Origin: Euglena gracilis
Taxonomy: Eukaryota; Euglenida; Euglenophyceae; Euglenales
Direction: 5' to 3'
NCBI GenBank assembly: GCA_039621445.1
Contig: CP154955.1
Location: 51,365,384-51,429,383 of the forward strand
DNA length: 64,000 nucleotides
Every line of letters begins with the position of its first letter. Positions within the stretch are counted from its first letter, which is position 1. Position numbers and translations under genes: made by a program. Positions 18,881 through 30,400 of this stretch are shown piece by piece. The notes under the pieces were generated by a model that was not told the DNA's origin, did not search any database, and saw nothing but the letters and a program-made list of their open reading frames with translations.

Positions 18881-19024
18881 ATAATGTGATAAAATAATAA
18901 TAATACGATAATAAAATAAAATAGCAATAATAAATGAAAACAGGTGCAAGGAAAATAATGTGATAAAATAATAATAATACGATAATAAAATAAAATAGCA
19001 ATAATAAATGAAAACAGGTGCACG
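18881..19024. repeat. 74-bp AT-rich tandem duplication
   Basis: Two nearly identical copies start at 18881 and 18955 (ATAATGTGATAAAATAATAA ... ACAGGTGCA). Confidence 0.9.
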
Positions 19025-19084
19025 GAGAACAGCTTGCACTTGGGCCACAGGAAATACATATGTATACACATATTTCAACACATG

Positions 19085-20160
19085 GTAGCATCACTCTTCA
19101 TGCCCCCGCGGGGGGGTTGAGAGTGATCAGGGGGGGGGGGGTCGTATGAAGTAACTCGGGTCTGACCTTCAGGATTTTTCGGTCCGTTGTGCCCCAAAAA
19201 CTGTGCCATATCCGGGCCACCGGCCATGGATTCAGGGAGGGGGGTTATTTTTAGGAATGGGGTTAGGGTTGGGATCGGCGCGCCGAAAATTGGCCAATTT
19301 TGGGGACCAAGTTGGGCCGGAAGTTAGGGTCCTGATTTGGAAAAAATTTTGAAAACTCATTTCGTCGAAGAAAAAAAAACGCCCGAATTCGTCCTAAATA
19401 AGGCCGGAATTCGTCTGGAATGCGGCCTAGATGCCCAATTTTTTAAAAATGTACGACTTCCAGCAGGGGGGGGGGGACGCAAAATGGACCTTCAAAAAAC
19501 GCGACGTAAAAAAAAACACAAATGAATGCAAAAAAACACAAAAAAAACACAACAAAAAAAGCAAAAAAAAACGCAAATTGCATGTGAAATCCTTTAGGAG
19601 TCCCCCCCCCCCCCCGGGATGGACATTTTCCACTGGAGAGGACTTAGAAAAATTTTGGCTCCGCCAGGGAAAATTTTCCATTTTGCATTGAAATAAGCAT
19701 TTTTGTGGACCAAAAAAATGCAAAAAAAATCACAAAAAAATTGACAAAATTGACAAGTTTTTTGTCTCGCAGGTCTCGGGGCAGAATTGAGACCAAAACG
19801 AAGAATTCTTCAAACTCAAAAAAACTTCCCAGCAAAATCCAAAAAAAAAAAAAAAATCGCCAGGAAAAAAAACACAAAAAAACACAAAAATTTGCCAAAA
19901 TCGAAAAGCTCAAAAAAACGCAAAAAAAAACGCATTTGTGTTTCCCCCCCTCCTGGCTCTGGGATTCCGGTTGGAACCCAAACCCTATCTCCACCCATAA
20001 CCCCAACTTTCCCCCGAAGGTTGGACCTGGGTCACTCCATATGACCCCCCCCTGATCACTCTTAACGGCCCCCCAAGGGGGGCCCTGAAGGTGGTTTGCG
20101 CATTCATCCGCCCATACAACAACCTTGCTCTCGGCACGTTTTAATCACCATATGTGTGTG
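19085..20160. other. Non-coding stretch with A-run blocks
   Basis: G-runs occur at 19105-19140 and C-runs at 19605-19620. 19490-19930 is dominated by AAAAAACACAAA/AAAAAACGCAAA. 20040-20090 has C/G runs. Lys-rich or Phe-rich ORFs here are compositional. No exon is supported. Confidence 0.55.
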
Positions 20161-20170
20161 TGCATGGCAG

Positions 20171-20320
20171 CATCCGGACGTGCCGTTCCCCAACGGGTCT
20201 GCTCCTGGGCGGAATATTGGAAGGGGAAGGCGAACTCCTTGTCGTGGGACCAGCCCAGGCGCATCGTGAAGCGGTTGATGGTCCGGATGCCGTCGCAGCC
20301 AGGCACCACCGCCCAGTGTG
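20171..20320 (-). CDS. Exon B of an unidentified minus-strand gene
   Basis: About 50 codons with C/G third positions encoding WAVVPGCDGIRTINRFTMRL, GWSHDKEFAFPFQYSAQEQ and TRWGTARPD. There is no AG for about 80 bp on the 5' side, so a canonical acceptor is missing; CAGTGTG at 20314-20320 also occurs at the end of the open frame of exon A (22310-22316). Family not recognised. Borders are approximate. Confidence 0.5.
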
Positions 20321-20337
20321 GATTGGTGGGCGGCCCA

Positions 20338-20490
20338 AAACAGTTGGGACAAAAATGACGGGAAACAAAATGATGGGAAACCACCCAACTCTTCCCATGA
20401 TTTTTCCATCATTTTTTGTTTCCCGTCATTTTTGCTTCCCGTCATTTTTTCCCGTCATTTTGTTTCCCGTCATTTTTGTTTCCCGTCATT
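20338..20490. repeat. TTTCCCGTCATTTTTG motif cluster, inverted halves
   Basis: Two copies of AATGACGGGAAACA-type sequence (20354-20382) face four to five copies of TTTCCCGTCATTTT (20405-20490), forming a foldback-like cluster. It immediately precedes (5' of) exon B. Confidence 0.8.
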
Positions 20491-22350
20491 TCGTCCAGAC
20501 TGCACCTCCGTCTGTCCCTCCCCCCCTCACGTGTAGGGGTGTCCCACACACATGGGGACTTGTTTGGAGCACTTGGGTGGGTTTCAGGCACGCCGCTTTT
20601 GCCACCATTTTCGACTTGGGTTGGGGAGTAATCAAGAAGGTCAGGGCCAGGCGTTGCATTCCCGTTGGACACTTTTGAAAGGCCGCATCTCAGACCACTC
20701 TTTGGCCAAAATATGGGCCTCACTCAGGCCTGGAAAATTGACCCTACTCTATTTGTAACTTTCACCATAATTCTACCCCTATTCCAAAAATAAAACTAAC
20801 CCCAACTTGAACCTTGACGTCAAACACTTTTCGGCAAAACCATGAAAGTCCTAATAACCTTGCAACAGAACCTCGGAATCGGGGATGGGTCCCATTTGTA
20901 TGGGGGCTCATCAGAAAGTGCCCCTCCGCGAGGGGGTCTTGGGGGACGCCAATTGCGTGCTTTTCCGTTTCCAATTTGCAATTTCCAGCCTTCGATTTCT
21001 GATTGCCATTGAGGCTATGCAGCATCATTGAGCAGCAGGACGGCACACACTTTGTGGGTCACTTCGGTCAACTTGTGGGTCGCTGAAGCCGGGCTGGGTG
21101 TCCAGCCAGCCTTTTTCTGACCCCGGACCCCCTCCCCGTGATGATGCTAATTCCTGTCCAGCCGCCAAAGGGCAAAGCAACTGCTCATTAGACCACCACA
21201 AAAATGAGGATATCAGGGCACAAAATGATCATATGGGTTTTATCGACTTTTATGGAGGATATCGGGGTGGCAGTCTAGCCAAATTTATCGGGACCCCCCT
21301 AAACCGAATATCAATTTCCATCCTTGCAACGTGAACCTGAAAAATTCGGGGTTTAAACGAGAACGATGTGATACAATTCCCCGAACATTCCTCGTCGGCA
21401 GAGCACAACAACCACTTCAGTTGTTTGTTAGATGGGCATGGGCACATACACCCCGTCCTTAACATATGGATAACAATACTCTTGACATGTGGGTGACGTG
21501 ATTGCGCCTTTTACATGTAACATCCCCCCAATTGTACCCCCCTGGGGGTGACTCCAAAGATTAACAACTGCAATCGATTTTTCAAAGATTCTCAAAAATG
21601 ATCAGGAATCAAAGGAACTTCCCCGTACTAAAATAAACCTGTGGGAATGCCTATATGCCCGTGTATTAATTTCCGCAAGAAACGTCTTTGGGTCTTTGAA
21701 GAAAAAAAAATCACGAACTGTGAAATATCTAGAAAATGAACAAAATGCATGGACAGAGTTCAGATTGGAAATCGAAGTCCATGACATGCCCCATCTAACG
21801 GTATTTGATTTCCCCAGCTCAAAACCAGCCCCAAAAAGGTCCATTTATGCCCCAAATTTTTTCATTTTTATTTTAGTTTCTTATTTTTATTTTTATATAC
21901 TGAATTTTATTTATTTTGTTTATTCCATTTATTATGCTATTATAATACTATATATAATATTATTATACAATTTACCAAACTTGAATTATATTGAAGATCA
22001 TATTAAATATTTTCTATTATTTAATTGAATAACTATCTTCCTTTTTTCATTTCTTTTTTTGATTTTAAATTTTCATTTATATTTATATTTCATGTGCATA
22101 TGCATATTTAAATGTTCCTAAAAATTGCTTATCAGAAATAAAAACATGGTACAGCCAAAGTTCCAAGACCTGTCAAACTTTTTCGATTCCGGAAAAAAAG
22201 TGTTGCTACCTTCGGTGGCTGGTTTTCTTTGTCAGAATTTTTTCTGGGGGGAACATTGTGCGGGTACAACATGGGACATGGGGGAAGGGAGCATCTCCTT
22301 TACATCATGCAGTGTGTGGCACCACAAGTTGACAGGCATTGGGGTGCGAC
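20491..22350. other. Non-coding stretch upstream of exon B
   Basis: 20500-21850 is unique mixed-composition sequence without supported exons. 21860-22110 is very AT-rich. The 22200-22300 segment is open on the minus strand but lacks codon bias. Confidence 0.5.
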
Positions 22351-22493
22351 AGCCTGATCCTTGTAGTCCAGCCGGTAGGTTCGGCCAATGAGCGCGATGC
22401 GCTTAGTGTCAGTAAACGACACCGACTGGCACACCTTCTTCAGCCAGCCGTAGTACACAGTGTGCAGGCCCCGGTACCCCCGCCAGTCTCGCT
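22351..22493 (-). CDS. Exon A of an unidentified minus-strand gene
   Basis: The acceptor CCCCATTTGCAG|AG (phase 1) is strong. The frame encodes RDWRGYRGLHTVYYGWLKK, VCQSVSFTDTKRIALIG and RTYRLDYKDQA with GC-rich codons. The donor is unclear: AAGAAG|GTGTGC would shorten it to 20 codons, while the frame continues past 22320. This is the most gene-like segment outside CNOT1, but I cannot assign it. Confidence 0.55.
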
Positions 22494-22495
22494 CT

Positions 22496-22605
22496 GCAAA
22501 TGGGGACGGTTGTGTACGTGTGTCTGTGTGTACGTGTGGGTGTGGGTGCGCATGTGTGTGTTTGTGGGTGTGTGCATGCGTGCGTGTGTGCGTGTGATGT
22601 GTGCA
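22496..22605. repeat. TG-rich microsatellite
   Basis: Imperfect (TG)n with CGTG interruptions lies between exon A and the AAGACC element. Confidence 0.85.
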
Positions 22606-22885
22606 GGGGTTTTTTTTAAGACCGGGGGGGTCCCCCCCACCCACCCACCTACCCCCTGGCAGTGCACCCCAGGGGGGGTCCCGGGGACCACTCAAAATGG
22701 CCCAAAAATTCGCGAAAATGCCAAAAATAGAACACTTTTCAAAATTTTTGGCGCCTTCGGCACCGAAAAAATGCATTCCACCCCTCCGAGGGCACCCCTC
22801 CGGGGGGACCCCCCCCCAGGGGGGCTTGGCCGGACGCACACACACTATCCCCCCTCCCTCCCCTGGGGGTCCATGACTAAAAAAC
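22606..22885. mobile_element. AAGACC/poly-G dispersed element, copy 2
   Basis: It begins GGGGTTTTTTTTAAGACC and ends GTCCATGACTAAAAAACCTC. The interior follows copy 1 at 5868-6140 in order: G/C runs, AAAATGGCCCAAAAATTCGC, a GGCGCCTTCGGCACCG palindrome, and GGCCGGACGCACACAC. Confidence 0.75.
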
Positions 22886-23325
22886 CTCTGGATGTGTGTT
22901 GTGTGTTATGCGTGTGTTGTGCGTGCGGCTCGTGTGCGTGTGTGTGTTGTGTGTGTGGTGCGCATTTTGTGTGTGGGCACGTGTTTGTGTGTGTGTGCCT
23001 GTGTGTGTGCGTGCATGTGTGCGTGCGTGTGCGTGTGTGTGTGTCTGTTTGTGGGTATGTGTTGTGTGTGTGCGCGCGCGTGTGTGTGTGTGTGTGCGTG
23101 TGTGTGTGTGTGTGTGCATGCGCACGTGCGTGCGTGCGTGCATGTGCGTGTGCGTGTGTGTGTGTGCGTGTGTGTGTGTGTGCGTGTGTGTGTGTGTGTG
23201 TGCGTGCGTGCGTGCCCGTGTGCGTGCGTGCGTGTGCATGTGTGTGTGTGTGTGTGTCTGTGTCTGTGTGTGTGGGTGTGATTGTGTGTGTGTGTGTGTG
23301 TGTGCACGTCTGTACGTGTTTGTGC
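22886..23325. repeat. Long (TG)n/(CG-TG) microsatellite
   Basis: About 440 bp of GTGTGTG with GTGCG and GTGTC interruptions. All ORFs across it (Cys/Val-rich or His/Thr-rich) are repeat by-products. Confidence 0.97.
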
Positions 23326-23475
23326 ACACATTTACCAGTCGTGGGTGTGTACTGCAAAAGAATGCAATAAATCACTCAATGGAGGAATGCATTCTTCTGA
23401 TGGGGTAACAGACTGACAAAAATCAAAAATTCTATCAACCAGAAAACAAAAAAAACAGCTATACGAAATAAAATG

Positions 23476-24480
23476 CAAGTTGTGCGTGGGCAGATGAACG
23501 TGGCAAAAAACTAGTGAATGAGGCTGTGGCCGTGTGTGGATGTGTTTGTGTGTGTGTGCCCGCGTTTCACGCAGTGTAGAAGCAATGGCAGTGGCCCTCA
23601 GAACACAGAAGAGGTCCGCAGCACAGCACGGCTAAGCGTCGCTGTCAGGATAGCTTCGTCCTCGGGGGCAGGTCTGGCAGGGGGGGGGGGAATCCAGTGA
23701 ACCTCTGATTGCTGTCCGGATGCTTCCCACTCAAACACAGAGGGAGCTTCTTAATGGGCAGCAGGACTGTCGGCCTGCTGCCATATTGATTTGATAATTT
23801 GGGTAGCAACTGACCGGACTTGCTGTGGCATCTGTCGTGCAATGCCTGCGCCAGCTGGTTTACAACGCCACAGCTGGGGCTCTGCATTTTACAAAACGGG
23901 GCCAATTACCTGACACCATCACAAAGCAACACACCGGAAAACAAAGCAACAGCCTGCCCACCAACTGAATGCCACAACCTGCCCACCAACTCAATCAATC
24001 AGCTCAGTCGGTCGCTGCACTCAATAAAGAGATGGATTCCCCGCTTCCGGAACCCTGTGGAAGCCCGCCCCAAAGGCAGCTGTGCCAACACCCCTGCGAA
24101 CGAGCCACCCCACACTGCCTGTGACCAGTGCCTTCAGGCACACTGCATGCACATCGGCCGGTGGCTTGCGATTAGTGTGCGTGGGCAGATGAACGTGGCA
24201 AAAACTAGTGAATGAGGCTGTGGCCGTGTGTGGATGTCTGCGTGTGTGTGCCCGCGTTCCACGCAGTGTAGAAGCAATGGCAGTGGCCCTCAGAACACAG
24301 AAGAGGTTCGCAGCACAGCACGGCTAAGCGTCGCTGTCAGGATAGCTTCGTCCTCGGGGGCAGGTCTGGCAGGGGGGGGAGCAATCCAATGAATCTCTGA
24401 TTGCTGTCCTGATGCTTCCCACTCAAACAGAGATAGAGCTTCTTAATGGGCAGCAGGACTGTCCACCTGCTGCCATATTA
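23476..24480. repeat. 695-bp tandem repeat, left part
   Basis: One full unit (about 23488-24182) is followed by a truncated copy that ends at CTGCCATATT, where the ~912-bp array begins. The unit contains a GC-balanced segment open on both strands. The minus-strand frame around 24030-24090 (FGAGFHRVPEAGNPS) recurs in modified form in the relic at 41870-42200. Confidence 0.85.
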
Positions 24481-27400
24481 AACCGGCGTTTGAGACGCCG
24501 GGTTCAGGACAGAACCGGCGTCCCCCCCCACGGGTTTTCCGGACGCCGGTTCTGTCCTAAAACGCGGCGTTAGGAACGCCGGTTTTGTCCAAAACCCGGC
24601 GTCCGATTTTCATTCCTAAAAATGTCACCAAAAGTGCCCAAAAGTGGCCCCAAGCTCCTGGTAGGACTGTTTTAACCATGTAGGACAATGATTTTTGCCA
24701 TTTGGGGACCATTGGGGTGGATGTCCAAATTTGGTGAAATTGGCCCAGATTTCGATAAAGAGTACCGTGCGGCATGGAAAGATCTGATGAGCACCGCTGG
24801 TCGTCTGTTGAAAAGAGCTTTCGATCGAGGGGTAACTTGGTACACTAACGTTGCACGCAGCCAGAGATACGCTCGCGATCGTCGGATCGGCCAGAATCTT
24901 AGTCGAAATTTGTGGTAGTTTTCAGTGATTTTTGGTTTAAGATGCTGAATAAACCTTACAGAAACGTTTCTTCTCTTCGAAGCGACCACCTGAGGGGTCC
25001 TGGGGGGCACCAGAGTTGTGAAATTAGGATTTCCCAGTGACAGAAAATAAGAGCTCCAGGCGGCGTCGCTGAATTTGGTGGTGATCGCCAGTCGTCTGAT
25101 GAAAAGAGCTTTCGATTGAGGGGTGAGTTTGTACCCAGACGATCGACACAGCCAGAAATACCCTCGCGATCGCCGGAATTTGGTGAAATGCAAGGTGGCG
25201 TGACATTGCAGATAAGTGGTCGGAGATTGGTCCTGGGAGTGTCCTTTGACCGAAGGGTGGGGACGCCGGTTCTGTCCTGAACCCGGCGTCTCTAAAACGC
25301 CGCTTTAAACAAGGGGTGGCGGACGCCGGTTCTGTCCAAAACCCGGCGTTCCGGACGCCGGTTCCGTCCGGCGTCCGCCACCCCTTTTTTGTAGTAAAAT
25401 CGGCGTTTGAGACGCCGGGTTCAGGACAGAACCGGCGTCCCCCCCCACGGGTTTTCCGGACGCCGGTTCTGTCCTAAAACGCGGCGTTAGGAACGCCGGT
25501 TTTGTCCAAAACCCGGCGTCCGATTTTCATTCCTAAAATGTCACCAAAAGTGCCCAAAAGTGGCCCCAAGCTCCTGGTATGACTGTTTTAACCATGTAGG
25601 ACAATGATTTTTGCCATTTGGGGACCATTGGGGTGGATGTCCAAATTTGGTGAAATTGGCCCAGATTTCGATAAAGAGTACCGTGCGGCGTGGAAAGATC
25701 TGATGAGCACCGCTGGTCGTCTGTTGAAAAGAGCTTTCGATCGAGGGGTAACTACCCTAACGTTGCACGCAGCCAGAGATACGCTCGCGATCGTCGGATC
25801 GGCCAGAATCTTAGTCGAAATTTGTGGTAGTTTTCAGTGATTTTTGGTTTAAGATGCTGAATAAACCTTACAGAAACGTTTCTTCTCTTCGAAGCGACCA
25901 CCTGAGGGGTCCTGGGGGGCACCAGAGTTGTGAAATTAGGATTTCCCAGTGACAGAAAATAAGAGCTCCAGGCGGCGTCGCTGAATTTGGTGGTGATCGC
26001 CAGTCGTCTGATGAAAAGAGCTTTCGATTGAGGGGTGAGTTTGTACCCAGACGATCGACACAGCCAGAAATACCCTCGCGATCGCCGGAATTTGGTGAAA
26101 TGCAAGGTGGCGTGACATTGCAGATAAGTGGTCGGAGATTGGTCCTGGGAGTGTCCTTTGACCGAAGGGTGGGGACGCCGGTTCTGTCCTGAACCCGGCG
26201 TCTCTAAAACGCCGCTTTAAACAAGGGGTGGCGGACGCCGGTTCTGTCCAAAACCCGGCGTTCCGGACGCCGGTTCCGTCCGGCGTCCGCCACCCCTTTT
26301 TTGTAGTAAAATCGGCGTTTGAGACGCCGGGTTCAGGACAGAACCGGCGTCCCCCGCCACGGGTTTTCCGGACGCCGGGTCTGTCCTAGAACGCGGCGTT
26401 AGGAACGCCGGTTTTGTCCAAAACCCGGCGTCCGATTTTCATTCCTAAAATGTCACCAAAAGTGCCCAAAAGTGGCCCCAAGCTCCTGGTATGACTGTTT
26501 TAACCATGTAGGACAATGATTTTTGCCATTTGGGGACCATTGGGGTGGATGTCCAAATTTGGTGAAATTGGCCCAGATTTCGATAAAGAGTACCGTGCGG
26601 CGTGGAAAGATCTGATGAGCACCGCTGGTCGTCTGTTGAAAAGAGCTTTCGATCGAGGGGTAACTACCCTAACGTTGCACGCAGCCAGAGATACGCTCGC
26701 GATCGTCGGATCGGCCAGAATCTTAGTCGAAATTTGTGGTAGTTTTCAGTGATTTTTGGTTTAAGATGCTGAATAAACCTTACAGAAACGTTTCTTCTCT
26801 TCGAAGCGACCACCTGAGGGGTCCTGGGGGGCACCAGAGTTGTGAAATTAGGATTTCCCAGTGACAGAAAATAAGAGCTCCAGGCGGCGTCGCTGAATTT
26901 GGTGGTGATCGCCAGTCGTCTGATGAAAAGAGCTTTCGATTGAGGGATGAGTTTGTACCCAGACGATCGACACAGCCAGAAATACCCTCGCGATCGCCGG
27001 AATTTGGTGAAATGCAAGGTGGCGTGACATTGCAGATAAGTGGTCGGAGATTGGTCCTGGGAGTGTCCTTTGACCGAAGGGTGGGGACGCCGGTTCTGTC
27101 CTGAACCCGGCGTCTCTAAAACGCCGCTTTAAACAAGGGGTGGCGGACGCCGGTTCTGTCCAAAACCCGGCGTTCCGGACGCCGGTTCCGTCCGGCGTCC
27201 GCCACCCCTTTTTTGTAGTAAAATCGGCGTTTGAGACGCCGGGTTCAGGACAGAACCGGCGTCCCCCCCCCACGGGTTTTCCGGACGCCGGTTCTGTCCT
27301 AAAACGCGGCGTTAGGAACGCCGGTTTTGTCCAAAACCCGGCGTCCGATTTTCATTCCTAAAATGTCACCAAAAGTGCCCAAAAGTGGCCCCAAGCTCCT

Positions 27401-30400
27401 GGTATGACTGTTTTAACCATGTAGGACAATGATTTTTGCCATTTGGGGACCATTGGGGTGGATGTCCAAATTTGGTGAAATTGGCCCAGATTTCGATAAA
27501 GAGTACCGTGCGGCGTGGAAAGATCTGATGAGCACCGCTGGTCGTCTGTTGAAAAGAGCTTTCGATCGAGGGGTAACTACCCTAACGTTGCACGCAGCCA
27601 GAGATACGCTCGCGATCGTCGGATCGGCCAGAATCTTAGTCGAAATTTGTGGTAGTTTTCAGTGATTTTTGGTTTAAGATGCTGAATAAACCTTACATAA
27701 ACGTCTTCTCTTCGAAGCGACCACCTGAGGGGTCCTGGGGGGCACCAGAGTTGTGAAATTAGGATTTCCCAGTGACAGAAAATAAGAGCTCCAGGCGGCG
27801 TCGCTGAATTTGGTGGTGATCGCCAGTCGTCTGATGAAAAGAGCTTTCGATTGAGGGGTGAGTTTGTACCCAGACGATCGACACAGCCAGAAATACCCTC
27901 GCGATCGCCGGAATTTGGTGAAATGCAAGGTGGCGTGACATTGCAGATAAGTGGTCGGAGATTGGTCCTGGGAGTGTCCTTTGACCGAAGGGTGGGGACG
28001 CCGGTTCTGTCCTGAACCCGGCGTCTCTAAAACGCTGCTTTAAACAAGGGGTGGCGGACGCCGGTTCTGTCCAAAACCCGGCGTTCCGGACGCCGGTTCC
28101 GTCCGGCGTCCGCCACCCCTTTTTTGTAGTAAAATCGGCGTTTGAGACGCCGGGTTCAGGACAGAACCGGCGTCCCCCCCCACGGGTTTTCCGGACGCCG
28201 GTTCTGTCCTAAAACGCGGCGTTAGGAACGCCGGTTTTGTCCAAAACCCGGCGTCCGATTTTCATTCCTAAAATGTCACCAAAAGTGCCCAAAAGTGGCC
28301 CCAAGCTCCTGGTATGACTGTTTTAACCATGTAGGACAATGATTTTTGCCATTTGGGGACCATTGGGGTGGATGTCCAAATTTGGTGAAATTGGCCCAGA
28401 TTTCGATAAAGAGTACCGTGCGGCGTGGAAAGATCTGATGAGCACCGCTGGTCGTCTGTTGAAAAGAGCTTTCGATCGAGGGGTAACTACCCTAACGTTG
28501 CACGCAGCCAGAGATACGCTCGCGATCGTCGGATCGGCCAGAATCTTAGTCGAAATTTGTGGTAGTTTTCAGTGATTTTTGGTTTTAGATGCTGAATAAA
28601 CCTTACAGAAACGTTTCTTCTCTTCGAAGCGACCACCTGAGGGGTCCTGGGGGGCACCAGAGTTGTGAAATTAGGATTTCCCAGTGACAGAAAATAAGAG
28701 CTCCAGGCGGCGTCGCTGAATTTGGTGGTGATCGCCAGTCGTCTGATGAAAAGAGCTTTCGATTGAGGGGTGAGTTTGTACCCAGACGATCGACACAGCC
28801 AGAAATACCCTCGCGATCGCCGGAATTTGGTGAAATGCAAGGTGGCGTGACATTGCAGATAAGTGGTCGGAGATTGGTCCTGGGAGTGTCCTTTGACCGA
28901 AGGGTGGGGACGCCGGTTCTGTCCTGAACCCGGCGTCTCTAAAACGCCGCTTTAAACAAGGGGTGGCGGACGCCGGTTCTGTCCAAAACCCGGCGTTCCG
29001 GACGCCGGTTCCGTCCGGCGTCCGCCACCCCTTTTTTGTAGTAGTAAAATCGGCGTTTGAGACGCCGGGTTCAGGACAGAACCGGCGTCCCCCCCCACGG
29101 GTTTTCCGGACGCCGGTTCTGTCCTAAAACGCGGCGTTAGGAACGCCGGTTTTGTCCAAAACCCGGCGTCCGATTTTCATTCCTAAAATGTCACCAAAAG
29201 TGCCCAAAAGTGGCCCCAAGCTCCTGGTATGACTGTTTTAACCATGTAGGACAATGATTTTTGCCATTTGGGGACCATTGGGGTGGATGTCCAAATTTGG
29301 TGAAATTGGCCCAGATTTCGATAAAGAGTACCGTGCGGCGTGGAAAGATCTGATGAGCACCGCTGGTCGTCTGTTGAAAAGAGCTTTCGATCGAGGGGTA
29401 ACTACCCTAACGTTGCACGCAGCCAGAGATACGCTCGCGATCGTCGGATCGGCCAGAATCTTAGTCGAAATTTGTGGTAGTTTTCAGTGATTTTTGGTTT
29501 AAGATGCTGAATAAACCTTACAGAAACGTTTCTTCTCTTCGAAGCGACCACCTGAGGGGTCCTGGGGGGCACCAGAGTTGTGAAATTAGGATTTCCCAGT
29601 GACAGAAAATAAGAGCTCCAGGCGGCGTCGCTGAATTTGGTGGTGATCGCCAGTCGTCTGATGAAAAGAGCTTTCGATTGAGGGGTGAGTTTGTACCCAG
29701 ACGATCGACACAGCCAGAAATACCCTCGCGATCGCCGGAATTTGGTGAAATGCAAGGTGGCGTGACATTGCAGATAAGTGGTCGGAGATTGGTCCTGGGA
29801 GTGTCCTTTGACCGAAGGGTGGGGACGCCGGTTCTGTCCTGAACCCGGCGTCTCTAAAACGCCGCTTTAAACAAGGGGTGGCGGACGCCGGTTCTGTCCA
29901 AAACCCGGCGTTCCGGACGCCGGTTCCGTCCGGCGTCCGCCACCCCTTTTTTGTAGTAAAATCGGCGTTTGAGACGCCGGGTTCAGGACAGAATCGGAGT
30001 CCTCTCTAAACGGGTTTTCCGGACACCGGTTCTGTCCTAAAACGCGGCGTTAGGAACGCCGGTTTTGTCCAAAACCCGGCGTCCGATTTTCATTCCTAAA
30101 ATGTCACCAAAAGTGCCCAAAAGTGGCCCCAAGCTCCTGGTATGACTGTTTTAACCATGTAGGACAATGATTTTTGCCATTTGGGGACCATTGGGGTGGA
30201 TGTCCAAATTTGGTGAAATTGGCCCAGATTTCGATAAAGAGTACCGTGCGGCGTGGAAAGATCTGATGAGCACCGCTGGTCGTCTGTTGAAAAGAGCTTT
30301 CGATCGAGGGGTAACTACCCTAACGTTGCACGCAGCCAGAGATACGCTCGCAATCGTCGGATCGGCCAGAATCTTAGTCGAAATTTGTGGTAGTTTTCAG

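Noticed and set aside
22339-23370. 343-codon Cys/Val-rich ORF
   Set aside because: Most of it is a TG microsatellite; only the antisense exon A segment has coding character.
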